From Clostridiales bacterium (GTDB taxonomy: Bacteria > Bacillota > Clostridia > Oscillospirales > QAMX01), in the NCBI GenBank assembly GCA_016285815.1, contig JAEERN010000208.1:1-13813 (forward strand): 13,813 bases of DNA, read 5' to 3'. Made by a program: the position numbers and the translations under genes. The notes beneath the pieces are model-generated. The model did not search any database and was not told the origin of the DNA. It saw only the letters and a program-made list of their open reading frames with translations. Shown here piece after piece: positions 6,280 through 13,328 of the stretch; position 1 is the stretch's first letter; each line of letters starts with the position of its first letter.

Positions 6280-6992
6280 GGACCACGCTTCTTCCTGTCG
6301 CCGCCTCCACCAACGACGAGCTGAAGCGTCTGGCGCTTCGGGGAGAGGCGTCTCCGGGCGACGCCGTGGCGGCGGACCGTCAGACCGGCGGCCGCGGTCG
6401 GCTGGGCCGCAGCTTCTTCTCGCCCCCGGGCGGGATCTACGTCTCGGTCTATCTCGAGCCGGACCTTCCGCCGGAGCGGATCGCCACTGTTTCGGCGGCG
6501 GCCGCCGCCGCGTCCTGCCGCGCGCTGGACACGGTTGGCATCCGCGCCGGGATCAAGTGGATCAACGATCTGATTTACGGCGGAAAGAAGCTGGGCGGCA
6601 TCCTCTGCGAGGCCGTGGCGGACGCCGGCATGCACATCCGCGGCTGTATCGTGGGCGTCGGGATCAACTGCTGTCCGGAGGGGACGGTGTTCCCGGACGA
6701 GCTGGCCGATATCGCCGCTGTGGTGACGATGGACGAGCCCTGCCGCCGCGCCCTGCGGGACGCGCTGATCGCCGAGCTTCGCGCGGTGGGGGACGGCACG
6801 GCGCCGGACTGGTATTTCTACTACCGCGAGCGCTCCGTGGTCCTGGGCAGAGAGGTCCGGGTGATCCCCTGCGGCCGGCCGGAATTCCGGGCCCGGGTGG
6901 TGGAGATCGAGGATTCGGGCACGCTCACCGTCGAAGACGAGAGCGGGCAGATCCAGACCCTCTCCGGCGGCGAGATCAGCCTGCGCCTCTGA
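6276..6992 (+). CDS. birA: Biotin--[acetyl-CoA-carboxylase] ligase, stand-alone
   Basis: This 238-residue enzyme activates biotin with ATP and attaches it to the acceptor lysine of biotin carboxyl carrier proteins. Motifs in order are STND (11-14), GGRGRLGRSFFSPPGG (38-53, biotinyl-AMP loop), KWINDL (94-99, with Lys94), KKLGGIL (104-110) and GVGIN (127-131). A C-terminal SH3-like domain (about 188-238) begins with GREVRV. It lacks the N-terminal DNA-binding domain of E. coli BirA, so it should be only an enzyme and not a repressor of biotin genes. The ATG at 6276 overlaps the upstream stop codon. An upstream in-frame extension exists, but it only shadows the amidohydrolase. Its place at the end of a mannose operon is probably by transcriptional coupling. 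Confidence 0.93.
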   Translation: MRTTLLPVAASTNDELKRLALRGEASPGDAVAADRQTGGRGRLGRSFFSPPGGIYVSVYLEPDLPPERIATVSAAAAAASCRALDTVGIRAGIKWINDLIYGGKKLGGILCEAVADAGMHIRGCIVGVGINCCPEGTVFPDELADIAAVVTMDEPCRRALRDALIAELRAVGDGTAPDWYFYYRERSVVLGREVRVIPCGRPEFRARVVEIEDSGTLTVEDESGQIQTLSGGEISLRL

Positions 6993-7015
6993 CCGCGCCG
7001 GAATAAGAGCAAAAC

Positions 7016-7060
7016 GATCCGCCGGAAGCGGGGAGCGTCCCCGTCTTCCGGCGGATCTTT
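7016..7060. terminator. Bidirectional terminator between convergent genes
   Basis: A 13-bp stem GATCCGCCGGAAG (7016-7028) / CTTCCGGCGGATC (7045-7057) is extended inward by CGGGG/CCCCG. It is followed by TTT on the plus strand and by GTTTT on the minus strand (opposite AAAAC at 7011-7015). It can end both the manA operon and the convergent membrane-protein gene. Confidence 0.88.
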
Positions 7061-7106
7061 CTGCCGTCCGGACCGTGCCGGATGCGCCCGTCGCCCCCGC
7101 GCGGCG

Positions 7107-8372
7107 TCAGTCCGCCGGGGCGAGTTCCCGCCGGTGTGCCAGATGGATCCCGATGTGGCCAACGGCGAGAACGAGAGAGGCGCCGATCAGGATCCAGTTT
7201 CCGGCATAGATCCCCAGCAGCAGCGCGGCGATCACCGGGAGCGTGGCGCCCGCCACGGGGAACCCGGCGAACGAGGAATAGAAGTCCCGAAGGGTGCCCG
7301 GGCTGCGGAAATACCGGATCCAATACCCCTCGTAGAGCAGCATGAGCGCCAGCGACAGCGCCAGAAAGGAGAGCCGCATGCTGAAGAACGTCCCCCCGGA
7401 AAGCCGCAGGACGACCGGGTCGAGGTTCTTGAAGAGCAGCAGCGCGGCCGTCACGGCCACCTCGCCGACGCGCTCCAGCAGCGCCAGCAGCCGGTTTTCC
7501 CGGCGGGCCGCCTCGGCGTATCCCTCGGGCTTTTTCCGAATCGCCCAGAGGATGTTCGGGGCGAACAGCAGGACCAGGAACACCGGCCCGACCACCGACA
7601 GACCGAGGCGGTAAGGCTTCAGTTCGTACAGCCCGGCGGTGCACAGGGTGCGGAGGGACACGGCGGAAAGGCGGTCGCCGAAGTGCGCCGCCAGGGCGCC
7701 CGCCATCCGGTCGGGGACGGAGGCGTCGGTGTGATAGCTGCCGTAGATCCCCATGACCCGCTCTTCGCCGCACCGCGCATAGGCGTCGAGGAAGTTGGCG
7801 GTCATATAGGCCTCCCGCACGGGCGAGATCCCGTCGGAGCTTCCCGAGGCGGCGTATTCCTTTCCCTGCCGGATGCACTCCTCGGCCAGCCGCCGGTTTT
7901 CGGACCCGGCCAGCCCGTTCTCCTCCAGCCAGGCCAGATAGCGCGCGCCGGTGGAGCCATACTGGTGGCCGACGTCCGTGCCGTAGAAGACCGTCTCCGG
8001 GCACGAGTCCCGGATCCCGCGCAAAAACGCGGCAAAGTGCGGGTTGTCGTCCGCCGTGCCCCGGATGTCTTCGAACAGGGCGTCGAGGAGCTCGTCGCCG
8101 TCGTCCCGCATCCAGAGGTTCAGGAACTCGGCGCTGTAATAGGGAAGCTCCACGAAGAGGCTGCGGTCTCCCCGGTCATAGCACGCCTGCCAGAGGGAAA
8201 GCTCCGTCTCGTAATGCAGCGGCGAGCCGTGCTGTTCGCCGTAGAGACGGATCGGCGCATCCGGCCGGAACGAAAGGTCCCGCGGGCGGTCCAGCACGGT
8301 CAGAACGGCCGCGGCCAGCACCAGAAGCCCCAGCAGGGAAAAAGCGGCGATGGTCTTGAGCTTTTCTTTCAT
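7107..8372 (-). CDS. TraB/TIKI-like GX2H protein fused to a five-helix membrane domain
   Basis: The protein has 421 residues. An N-terminal hydrophobic anchor (about 7-26) is followed by a soluble domain (about 40-250), probably outside the membrane. This domain shows the hallmarks of the EreA/ChaN/TraB/TIKI clan: GEQHG with His48, Glu75 in SLFVELP, and a second GX2H motif GSYH with His214 in MGIYGSYHTD. A C-terminal region (about 257-412) holds about five hydrophobic helices and includes PNILWAIRKKPEGY and ENRLLALLERVGEV. I do not recognise this domain by name. Clan members include peptide-hormone shutdown proteins, TIKI metalloproteases and erythromycin esterases. The activity here is unknown. 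The ATG at 8372 follows GAGGAGG. The gene has its own promoter and stands alone. The joining of the two domains is the unusual point. Confidence 0.7.
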   Translation of the reverse strand: MKEKLKTIAAFSLLGLLVLAAAVLTVLDRPRDLSFRPDAPIRLYGEQHGSPLHYETELSLWQACYDRGDRSLFVELPYYSAEFLNLWMRDDGDELLDALFEDIRGTADDNPHFAAFLRGIRDSCPETVFYGTDVGHQYGSTGARYLAWLEENGLAGSENRRLAEECIRQGKEYAASGSSDGISPVREAYMTANFLDAYARCGEERVMGIYGSYHTDASVPDRMAGALAAHFGDRLSAVSLRTLCTAGLYELKPYRLGLSVVGPVFLVLLFAPNILWAIRKKPEGYAEAARRENRLLALLERVGEVAVTAALLLFKNLDPVVLRLSGGTFFSMRLSFLALSLALMLLYEGYWIRYFRSPGTLRDFYSSFAGFPVAGATLPVIAALLLGIYAGNWILIGASLVLAVGHIGIHLAHRRELAPAD

Positions 8373-8411
8373 GGCGTCCTCCTCGGTCCCCGGTCGGCAT
8401 CTCCTGACGAC

Positions 8412-8440
8412 AGTATACCAGCGCCGGGAGGCAAAGTCAA
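8412..8440 (-). promoter_or_regulatory. Promoter of the GX2H membrane-protein gene
   Basis: Minus-strand -35 TTGACT (8435-8440) and -10 TATACT (8412-8417) are separated by 17 bases. The expected start near 8405 leaves a leader of about 33 bases with GAGGAGG before the ATG at 8372. Confidence 0.85.
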
Positions 8441-8469
8441 GCGCGGCGGGCGGAAAGCGGCCTGACGCG

Positions 8470-8510
8470 GAGACGCCGCGCATCGGACCGATGCGCGGCG
8501 TCTCCTCTTT
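8470..8510 (+). terminator. Perfect 16-bp hairpin with T tract on the plus strand
   Basis: GAGACGCCGCGCATCG (8470-8485) and its exact complement (8489-8504) enclose a three-base loop and are followed by CTCTTTT on the plus strand. The genes on both sides are on the minus strand. It probably ends the solute-binding-protein message from the right, although no T tract follows on that strand. Its orientation as an intrinsic terminator is therefore unclear. Confidence 0.6.
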
Positions 8511-8559
8511 TCATAACAGCTCCTCTTCCGAGGCAGGGGAAAACAGATCCCAAAAAGTC

Positions 8560-10014
8560 TTACTTGTTGAAGAAGTCGTCGATATAGCCCTGAGCGATGC
8601 CGCCGTACTCCTCAATGACCTGCGCCGGGGTCATCTCGCGATAGGAAACGCCGGAGATGAAGCCCGCGTCGATGGCGTAGTGGATGTCGTCGGTGATCTC
8701 CATCATCATCAGGGTGAAGTTCGGGATGATGTACTGGACCATCATCTCGCGGTCCTCTTCGCGGTTGCAGCGGCCGTCGTCCAGGACCTCGAGGAAGGAC
8801 TCGGTGTCGTTGACGATCAGCGCCCAGCTGTTGACGATGTCGACCACGCGCTCGACGTTGTCGTTGGTGGTCTGGATGACGTACATATCCAGGTCATCGT
8901 GCGCCGAGACGTATTCGGTGCCGTGGGGGCCCAGCGGCATCGGGACGATGCCGTACGGGTGGTTGGACTGACGGCAGGTCTCGTTGATGCTCTGGATGTG
9001 GTTCATGGCGGCCCAGTTGAAGGCGATGGTGCCGTCCGCGAAGGCCTGACGGCAGACGCCGGAGCTTTCGGGGCAGCGGCTGTTGGTGCCGAAGTTCATG
9101 TCGTACAGGAACTGAAGCGCCTCGATGCCTTCGGGGGAGTCCATGGTCAGAATATACTTGCCGGTCTCGTCCTGTCCGATGTAGTTGACGCCGTTGGCGA
9201 CGGACTCACAGCCCCACGCCGTGGCGCCGGTGCCCCAGTAATCCGGGGTGCCGTCGCCGTCGGTGTCCTTGGTGGCCTTGACGGCGATGTCAAGATAGGT
9301 CTCCCAGTTCCACTTGTAGTCGCGGACCAGCTGGTAAAGATCCGGATATCCGGCGGCCTCGACCAGATCATGGTTGAAGGTCACGAAATAGCCCGTGCGG
9401 CAGCTGCTGTACTTGGAGGCGATGTCCAGGCCCCAGTAGTGGTCGAAGACCTTCAGCTCGGTGACGGTGGGCTGATACCAGCGGGTGGCGTCGAAGCAGT
9501 CGAGGCCCAGGCCGATCAGCTTTTCGCCGTCCACGGGGTAGATGTAGCCGGCCTTGCCGGAGGGCAGGAACTCGTCCTGACGGCAGTAAATCAGGTCGGC
9601 GAACTTGTCGCCGGACAGGTTGGTCTGGGTGATGGCCTCGAGCCAGTTGTCATAGGTGTTGTCGATCTTGACCATGGTGATGTCCAGCTCGTCGTACACC
9701 GCGGACAGCTTCTCATAGAGCTCGGCGTCGAGTTCGGAGAGGAACGCGCCGTTCTCGTCATAGTGCGGGAAGGATTTATCGCTGCCGGCAACGGTGAATT
9801 CATAGCCGTCGTACGTAGTGCGGGGAGGCGTCGTATCCTCGGTGGTGGCCTCGGTGGTGGTGGCCTCGGTGGTGGTGGCTTCCGTGCTGGTTCCTTCGGT
9901 GGTGGTGGCCTCGGTGGTGGTCGTCTCCGGTTCGGTGCCGCTGCAGGCGGCGAACAGAGCGGCGACCATCACGACCGCCACAAGCAGCGCGATGATGCGG
10001 GGCGTTCTCTTCAT
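8560..10014 (-). CDS. Extracellular solute-binding lipoprotein (ABC sugar type)
   Basis: This 484-residue protein looks like a family-1 type ABC solute-binding lipoprotein, probably for sugars or oligosaccharides. Residues 1-23 form a lipoprotein signal (MKRTPRII followed by a hydrophobic run) with the lipidated Cys24 in LFAAC. A Thr/Glu-rich linker (about 28-65) made of EATTT-like repeats tethers the binding domain to the membrane. The domain starts with YDGYEFTVAGSD, and later motifs include FADGTIAFNW and YGIVPMPLGP, the latter typical of this superfamily. DTDGDGTPDYWG (DxDxDG) could bind calcium. The ATG at 10014 lies nine bases from AGGAGG. No permease or ATPase gene is adjacent, so partners must lie elsewhere. 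The ligand is not readable from sequence. A link to the mannose locus is possible but not shown. Confidence 0.88.
   Translation of the reverse strand: MKRTPRIIALLVAVVMVAALFAACSGTEPETTTTEATTTEGTSTEATTTEATTTEATTEDTTPPRTTYDGYEFTVAGSDKSFPHYDENGAFLSELDAELYEKLSAVYDELDITMVKIDNTYDNWLEAITQTNLSGDKFADLIYCRQDEFLPSGKAGYIYPVDGEKLIGLGLDCFDATRWYQPTVTELKVFDHYWGLDIASKYSSCRTGYFVTFNHDLVEAAGYPDLYQLVRDYKWNWETYLDIAVKATKDTDGDGTPDYWGTGATAWGCESVANGVNYIGQDETGKYILTMDSPEGIEALQFLYDMNFGTNSRCPESSGVCRQAFADGTIAFNWAAMNHIQSINETCRQSNHPYGIVPMPLGPHGTEYVSAHDDLDMYVIQTTNDNVERVVDIVNSWALIVNDTESFLEVLDDGRCNREEDREMMVQYIIPNFTLMMMEITDDIHYAIDAGFISGVSYREMTPAQVIEEYGGIAQGYIDDFFNK
9837..9923 (-). repeat. 15-bp tandem repeat encoding the Thr-rich linker
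   Basis: On the plus strand, units like CCTCGGTGGTGGTGG recur in register from 9837. Units at 9849 and 9864 are identical, those at 9894 and 9909 near identical, and one at 9879 has diverged. They encode the five-residue EATTT-type repeats of the lipoprotein linker. The array keeps the reading frame, so slippage would change tether length without breaking the protein. Confidence 0.85.
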
Positions 10015-10073
10015 GGGCTCATCCTCCTTGTTGACGTGGGAACGGCGCGCACCGCCGATCCTCGTGTATCAGT

Positions 10074-10102
10074 ATTATACATGGGATCGGGAAGAAAAAC
10101 AA
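10074..10102 (-). promoter_or_regulatory. Promoter of the solute-binding-protein gene
   Basis: A consensus minus-strand -10 TATAAT (10074-10079) is preceded at 17 bases by a weak -35 TTGTTT (10097-10102). Just upstream lie two symmetric sequences that could be regulator sites: TTTTGT-tagctgt-ACAAAA (10104-10122) and the palindrome TTTTTGCAAAAA (10129-10140). The weak -35 beside these sites suggests an activated promoter. Confidence 0.75.
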
Positions 10103-10692
10103 GTTTTGTTAGCTGTACAAAAGAAACTTTTTTGCAAAAATCGTCTCTTTCGTTTTCACGGAGCGAAGCGCCGGAAGACGCTTTTCGGGCCCTTTTCCGG
10201 CGGAATTTCAAGATCGGAAATCCGATCCTTCGCCTGCCGGAGCGGCGCAAAAAAACGCCGGCGGGGGAGAGGACGACCGTTTTCGGAAAAGAAAGACGAA
10301 AACGGACGAAAAGAGGCGCTTTTTTGTTCCGGGAAAAAAGCTGCCCCGCGAGCGGCGGATCTGTGGGGCGCGCCTTCGCGCGGCGGCGCTTTTTCAAAAA
10401 CGAAATCCGCCGGATCCGGGTTAGTGTGGGCTTCCTGCATACGGCCCCGCCTCTCCGGATCCGGAGCGATTGTGGAAAACTTTGTGGAAGATGTGAAGAA
10501 TCGCCCTGTTTTCGGGCGGATCGACCTGTAAAGCCTTTCCGCAGAACGAACAGACGTGCTTGAATAAAAAAGCCTCCTATGCAAAAGCTGCGAAAAGGCG
10601 AATTTGCAAAGAGAGAAATTTGTCGCTTTTCGGCGGCGGGCAGTCTCCGCGCGGGCGCTGCGGAACGGCGCCAGCGCGGGGAAAACAACCTC
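10103..10692. other. Long intergenic region, hairpin- and A/T-tract-rich
   Basis: No convincing gene is seen in these 590 bases. The open frames crossing it on both strands encode Arg/Lys-rich proteins without motifs. Visible structure includes palindrome GATCGGA-aa-TCCGATC (10212-10227), CCGTTTTC/GAAAACGG (10277-10284, 10298-10305) and GCTTTTTT/AAAAAAGC (10318-10325, 10334-10341). There is also a GGATCCGG-type palindrome near 10455 and a direct repeat TGTGGAA at 10471 and 10483. It separates divergent genes, each with its own promoter. Long homopolymer tracts mixed with G+C-rich stems could hold terminators, a small RNA or decayed sequence. I recognise no known RNA family. Confidence 0.5.
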
Positions 10693-10721
10693 TTGCAAAG
10701 CCCCGGGAACTGTACTATAAT
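10693..10721 (+). promoter_or_regulatory. Promoter of the Gfo/Idh oxidoreductase gene
   Basis: -35 TTGCAA (10693-10698) and consensus -10 TATAAT (10716-10721) are separated by 17 bases. The expected start near 10728 leaves a leader of about 34 bases before the ATG at 10762, with AAAGGAGAG in it. Confidence 0.87.
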
Positions 10722-10761
10722 AGGGGACAGAAAGCTTTATTGCCGAAAGGAGAGACTCTCT

Positions 10762-11856
10762 ATGGAAAAGTTCAGGACCGCGGTCATCGGCTGCGGCGGC
10801 ATCGCCAACGGGAAGCATCTTCCCTCGCTCAAGCTCATGCCCAACGTGGATCTGATCGCCTTCTGCGACATCATCCCCGAGCGCGCTGAAAAGGCCGCCA
10901 GGGAGTACGGCGTCCCCGGCGCGGCGGTCTATACCGACTATCGCGAGCTGCTGGAAAAGGAGAAGCCCGACGTGGTCCACGTTCTGACCCCCAACCGCGC
11001 GCACTGCGAGATCAGCTGCGCCGCGCTGGAGGCCGGATGCCACGTCATGTGCGAAAAGCCCATGGCCATCAACGAGGCGGACGCGCGCCGGATGCTGGAG
11101 ACGGCGCGCCGCACCGGAAAGCTGCTGACCATCGGCTATCAGAGCCGCTACCGCGGCGATTCGCAGTACCTCAAGGCCGAATGCGAAAAGGGCGCCCTGG
11201 GCGAGATCTATTTCGCCAAGGCCCACGCCGTCCGCCGCCGGGCCGTTCCGACCTGGGGCGTCTTCCTCAACGAGTATGAACAGGGCGGCGGCCCGCTGAT
11301 CGACATCGGCACCCACGCGCTGGATCTGACCCTCTGGATGATGGACAACTACCGTCCGAAGTACTGCGTCGGCACCAAGTACCGCAAACTGGCCGACCAG
11401 AAGGGCGAAACGGGCAACATCTGGGGCGACTGGGACCCCGAGAAGTTCACCGTCGAGGACAGCTGCTTCGGCTTCGTCGTCATGGAGAACGGCGCCACGG
11501 TGATCCTCGAGTCCTCGTGGGCGCTGAACACGCTGGACGCCATCGAGGCCAGCACCTCCCTCTGCGGGACGCTGGCCGGGGCGGATATGCGCGACGGTCT
11601 GCGGATCAACGGCGTCGAGCACGGCAGACAGTACGTGCTCAAGCCGGACTTCAGCGCCGGCGGCGCGGCCTTCTTCGAGGGCAGCGGCAGCGTGAAGCCC
11701 GAGGTCTTCGAATGCTGGCAGTGGTACGACGCCATCGCCAACGGCAAGACGCCCTGCGTGAAGCCCGAACAGGCCTACGTCGTCTCCGCCATCCTGGACG
11801 GCATCTATCGCTCGGCCAACAGCGGTCAGCCCTATTTCTTCGACCTGCCGCGGTAA
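10762..11856 (+). CDS. Gfo/Idh/MocA family oxidoreductase
   Basis: This 364-residue protein is an NAD(P)-dependent oxidoreductase of the glucose-fructose oxidoreductase/inositol dehydrogenase family, most likely acting on a sugar, inositol or sugar derivative in the cytoplasm. The Rossmann fold starts at once with AVIGCGGIANGKHLPSL (7-23). The family EKP motif is at 98-100 in CEKPMA, and the catalytic Asp/His motif GGGPLIDIGTHALDL (175-189) supplies Asp181 and His185. The ATG at 10762 is supported by an AAAGGAGAG site and a promoter just upstream. A longer in-frame extension to 10579 crosses that promoter and is rejected. Length is normal. It is a single-gene unit closed by a hairpin. The substrate cannot be read from sequence. 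Confidence 0.93.
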   Translation: MEKFRTAVIGCGGIANGKHLPSLKLMPNVDLIAFCDIIPERAEKAAREYGVPGAAVYTDYRELLEKEKPDVVHVLTPNRAHCEISCAALEAGCHVMCEKPMAINEADARRMLETARRTGKLLTIGYQSRYRGDSQYLKAECEKGALGEIYFAKAHAVRRRAVPTWGVFLNEYEQGGGPLIDIGTHALDLTLWMMDNYRPKYCVGTKYRKLADQKGETGNIWGDWDPEKFTVEDSCFGFVVMENGATVILESSWALNTLDAIEASTSLCGTLAGADMRDGLRINGVEHGRQYVLKPDFSAGGAAFFEGSGSVKPEVFECWQWYDAIANGKTPCVKPEQAYVVSAILDGIYRSANSGQPYFFDLPR

Positions 11857-11891
11857 GCCGGAGCGATCCGAAAACAAAACCGATAGCCCCG

Positions 11892-11934
11892 CCGGGGGAA
11901 GGCGCTTCGCAGGGAAGACGCCTTCCCCCGGTTT
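11892..11934 (+). terminator. Terminator hairpin after the oxidoreductase gene
   Basis: A perfect 13-bp stem CCGGGGGAAGGCG (11892-11904) / CGCCTTCCCCCGG (11919-11931) encloses a 14-base loop that itself pairs CTTC with GAAG. Only three T follow, so termination may be partial. The loop nearly matches that of the hairpin at 13144. Confidence 0.75.
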
Positions 11935-11975
11935 GCAACTCCACCAACGGGCGACCGGACTCGAAATCTGCGTTA

Positions 11976-12004
11976 TTGCAATCGGCGCGCCGCTGCCGTA
12001 TCAT
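11976..12004 (+). promoter_or_regulatory. Promoter of the XRE-TPR regulator gene
   Basis: -35 TTGCAA (11976-11981) and -10 TATCAT (11999-12004) are separated by 17 bases. The spacer contains the perfect palindrome CGGCGCGCCG (11983-11992), a good position for a repressor. A small hairpin GCAGG-aaaga-CCTGC (12012-12026) lies in the leader. Confidence 0.75.
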
Positions 12005-12051
12005 AAGATCTGCAGGAAAGACCTGCGGCATCACCGAAGGAGGATTTCGCT

Positions 12052-13092
12052 ATGGAACTGGGAAAGAGAATCCGTCAGTACCGCCTCAAGGCGGGGCTGA
12101 CGCAGGAGCAGCTGGCGGAAAAACTGGGGATCGGCGCGCAGTCGGTGTCAAAATGGGAAAACGCGGCGGCGATGCCGGACATCACCGCGCTTCCGCTTTT
12201 GGCGGAGGTCTTCGGCGTCAGCATCGACGACCTCTTCGATCTTACCACGGAACAGCGCCTCAACCGCATCGAAAACCGGCTGGACGCTGAGGAGGAGCTT
12301 CCCCAGGACGTGTTCTGGGAGTACGAGGAGTTTCTGAAGAGACTGCTCACCTCGGCGCGGTATCAAAAGCGCGCCACCGAGCTGATCGCCTATCTTTACT
12401 GGCACCGCTCCGACGCGGACGCGCGGAAGGCGGCGCGTTACGCCAAAGAGGCGATCGTCCGGTCGCCGGGCGAAAAGGGGTGCCAGTGGATCCTGAGCCG
12501 GACGGAAAACCACGCCGTCTGGGATTGGAATATGGCCAACCACGCCAAGGCCGTCGATTTCTACCGGGCGCTCGCGGAGACCGAGCCCGACGCTGCGCTG
12601 CCTTATCTGTACCTTATGGACAACCTCCTCGCCGACCGGCGGGCCGACGAGGCGGAGCTTTGGCTCGGGCGCTACAGCGCGCTGGAACAGGCCGATCCGG
12701 TCATGACGCAGGTCTATCGGGCGCACATCGCGCTGGCGCGCCTCGACGGTCCCGCCGCGGACCGGATCATGGAGGACCTGCTGGCGGAGCGGCCGGAGGA
12801 CAGCGCCGCTCTCTTTGAGGCGGCGCAGTACTACGCCGCCCGGTGCCGCTATCCCAGGGCCATAGAGTGCTATGAGCGGGCCTTTGCCGCGGATCCCGCA
12901 AGGCCGCGTTTTCAGGACGCGCTGATGGGGATCGCGGAGATCCGGGAGATCATGGGAGATCCCGCCGGGGCGGCGAAGACCTATGACCGGATCCTCGACC
13001 TGCTCGAAACGGAGTGGGGCCTGACCGAGGAGACGGACTCTTCCGTTGCCGCGGCGCGGCGGGAAAAAGCGCGCCTGCTGGCCAAGGCGTGA
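12052..13092 (+). CDS. XRE-family regulator with C-terminal TPR-like repeats
   Basis: This 346-residue protein begins with a lambda-repressor-type helix-turn-helix (about 5-60): RIRQYRLKAGLTQEQLAEKLG, then QSVSKWEN with the typical Trp-Glu, and a closing VFGVSIDDLF. The rest, about 95-340, is helical with tetratricopeptide-like units, for example near VDFYRALAETEPDAALPYLYL and AIECYERAFAADPARPRF. Such two-part regulators in Firmicutes usually bind DNA through the first domain and sense a peptide, protein partner or cell state through the TPR part. There is no membrane segment. The ATG at 12052 follows AAGGAGG by eight bases. It is a single-gene unit between two related hairpins. A palindrome in its own promoter hints at self-control. 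Its targets are unknown. Confidence 0.9.
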   Translation: MELGKRIRQYRLKAGLTQEQLAEKLGIGAQSVSKWENAAAMPDITALPLLAEVFGVSIDDLFDLTTEQRLNRIENRLDAEEELPQDVFWEYEEFLKRLLTSARYQKRATELIAYLYWHRSDADARKAARYAKEAIVRSPGEKGCQWILSRTENHAVWDWNMANHAKAVDFYRALAETEPDAALPYLYLMDNLLADRRADEAELWLGRYSALEQADPVMTQVYRAHIALARLDGPAADRIMEDLLAERPEDSAALFEAAQYYAARCRYPRAIECYERAFAADPARPRFQDALMGIAEIREIMGDPAGAAKTYDRILDLLETEWGLTEETDSSVAAARREKARLLAKA

Positions 13093-13143
13093 TCTGCGCC
13101 GGTCGGCGGATCGGAGCCATGCCCGAAAACGACAGGAGCGGCC

Positions 13144-13183
13144 GAAGGGAGGCACTTCGTAAGGAAGAGCCTCCTTCTCTTTT
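13144..13183 (+). terminator. Intrinsic terminator after the XRE-TPR gene
   Basis: GAAGGGAGGC (13144-13153) pairs with GCCTCCTTC (13169-13177) with one bulged G, around a loop in which CTTC pairs with GAAG, and is followed by TCTTTT. The loop CTTCGTAAGGAAGA matches 12 of 14 bases of the loop at 11905-11918. Confidence 0.85.
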
Positions 13184-13280
13184 GAACACGATGCAACTGA
13201 CCACGCCTGTCAGCAATGGTATGGTGGCGCAAGAAAAACGGGATTTGATGGATGGATTCCTATTGTAAACGAATCGTCGG

Positions 13281-13309
13281 TTGACTTTTGTTCGGCAGAT
13301 GGATATGCT
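13281..13309 (+). promoter_or_regulatory. Possible promoter of the partial XRE-membrane gene
   Basis: -35 TTGACT (13281-13286) and -10 TATGCT (13304-13309) are separated by 17 bases. The predicted start near 13316 would fall on the ribosome binding site GGAGG (13316-13320), leaving an unusually short leader. The assignment is therefore tentative. Confidence 0.5.
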
Positions 13310-13328
13310 GTTTTCGGAGGCGATTATG

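Noticed and set aside
9837..9923. Tandem repeats as a possible CRISPR array
   Set aside because: The units are contiguous 15-mers without spacers and encode the Thr-rich linker of a lipoprotein in frame.
10471..10491. Two DnaA-box-like sites (TGTGGAAAA and TGTGGAAGA) suggesting a replication origin
   Set aside because: Only two sites, one with a mismatch, and no dnaA, dnaN or other replication gene nearby.
8350..10563. 737-codon open frame on the plus strand opposite the solute-binding-protein gene
   Set aside because: Low-complexity Val/Gly/Asp-rich shadow of a clear lipoprotein gene, without a ribosome binding site or recognisable domain.
10011..10688. 225-codon minus-strand open frame in the long intergenic region
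   Set aside because: Highly Arg/Lys-rich, no motif, overlaps the solute-binding-protein promoter and many hairpins.
10156..11877. 573-codon minus-strand open frame opposite the Gfo/Idh gene
   Set aside because: Antisense to a gene with intact GxGxxA, EKP and DIGTH motifs. It crosses that gene's promoter and carries no motif.
13221..13268. Fifteen-codon open frame (MVAQEKRDLMDGFLL) before the last XRE gene
   Set aside because: There is no ribosome binding site before the ATG, no known family, and a short frame like this is expected by chance.
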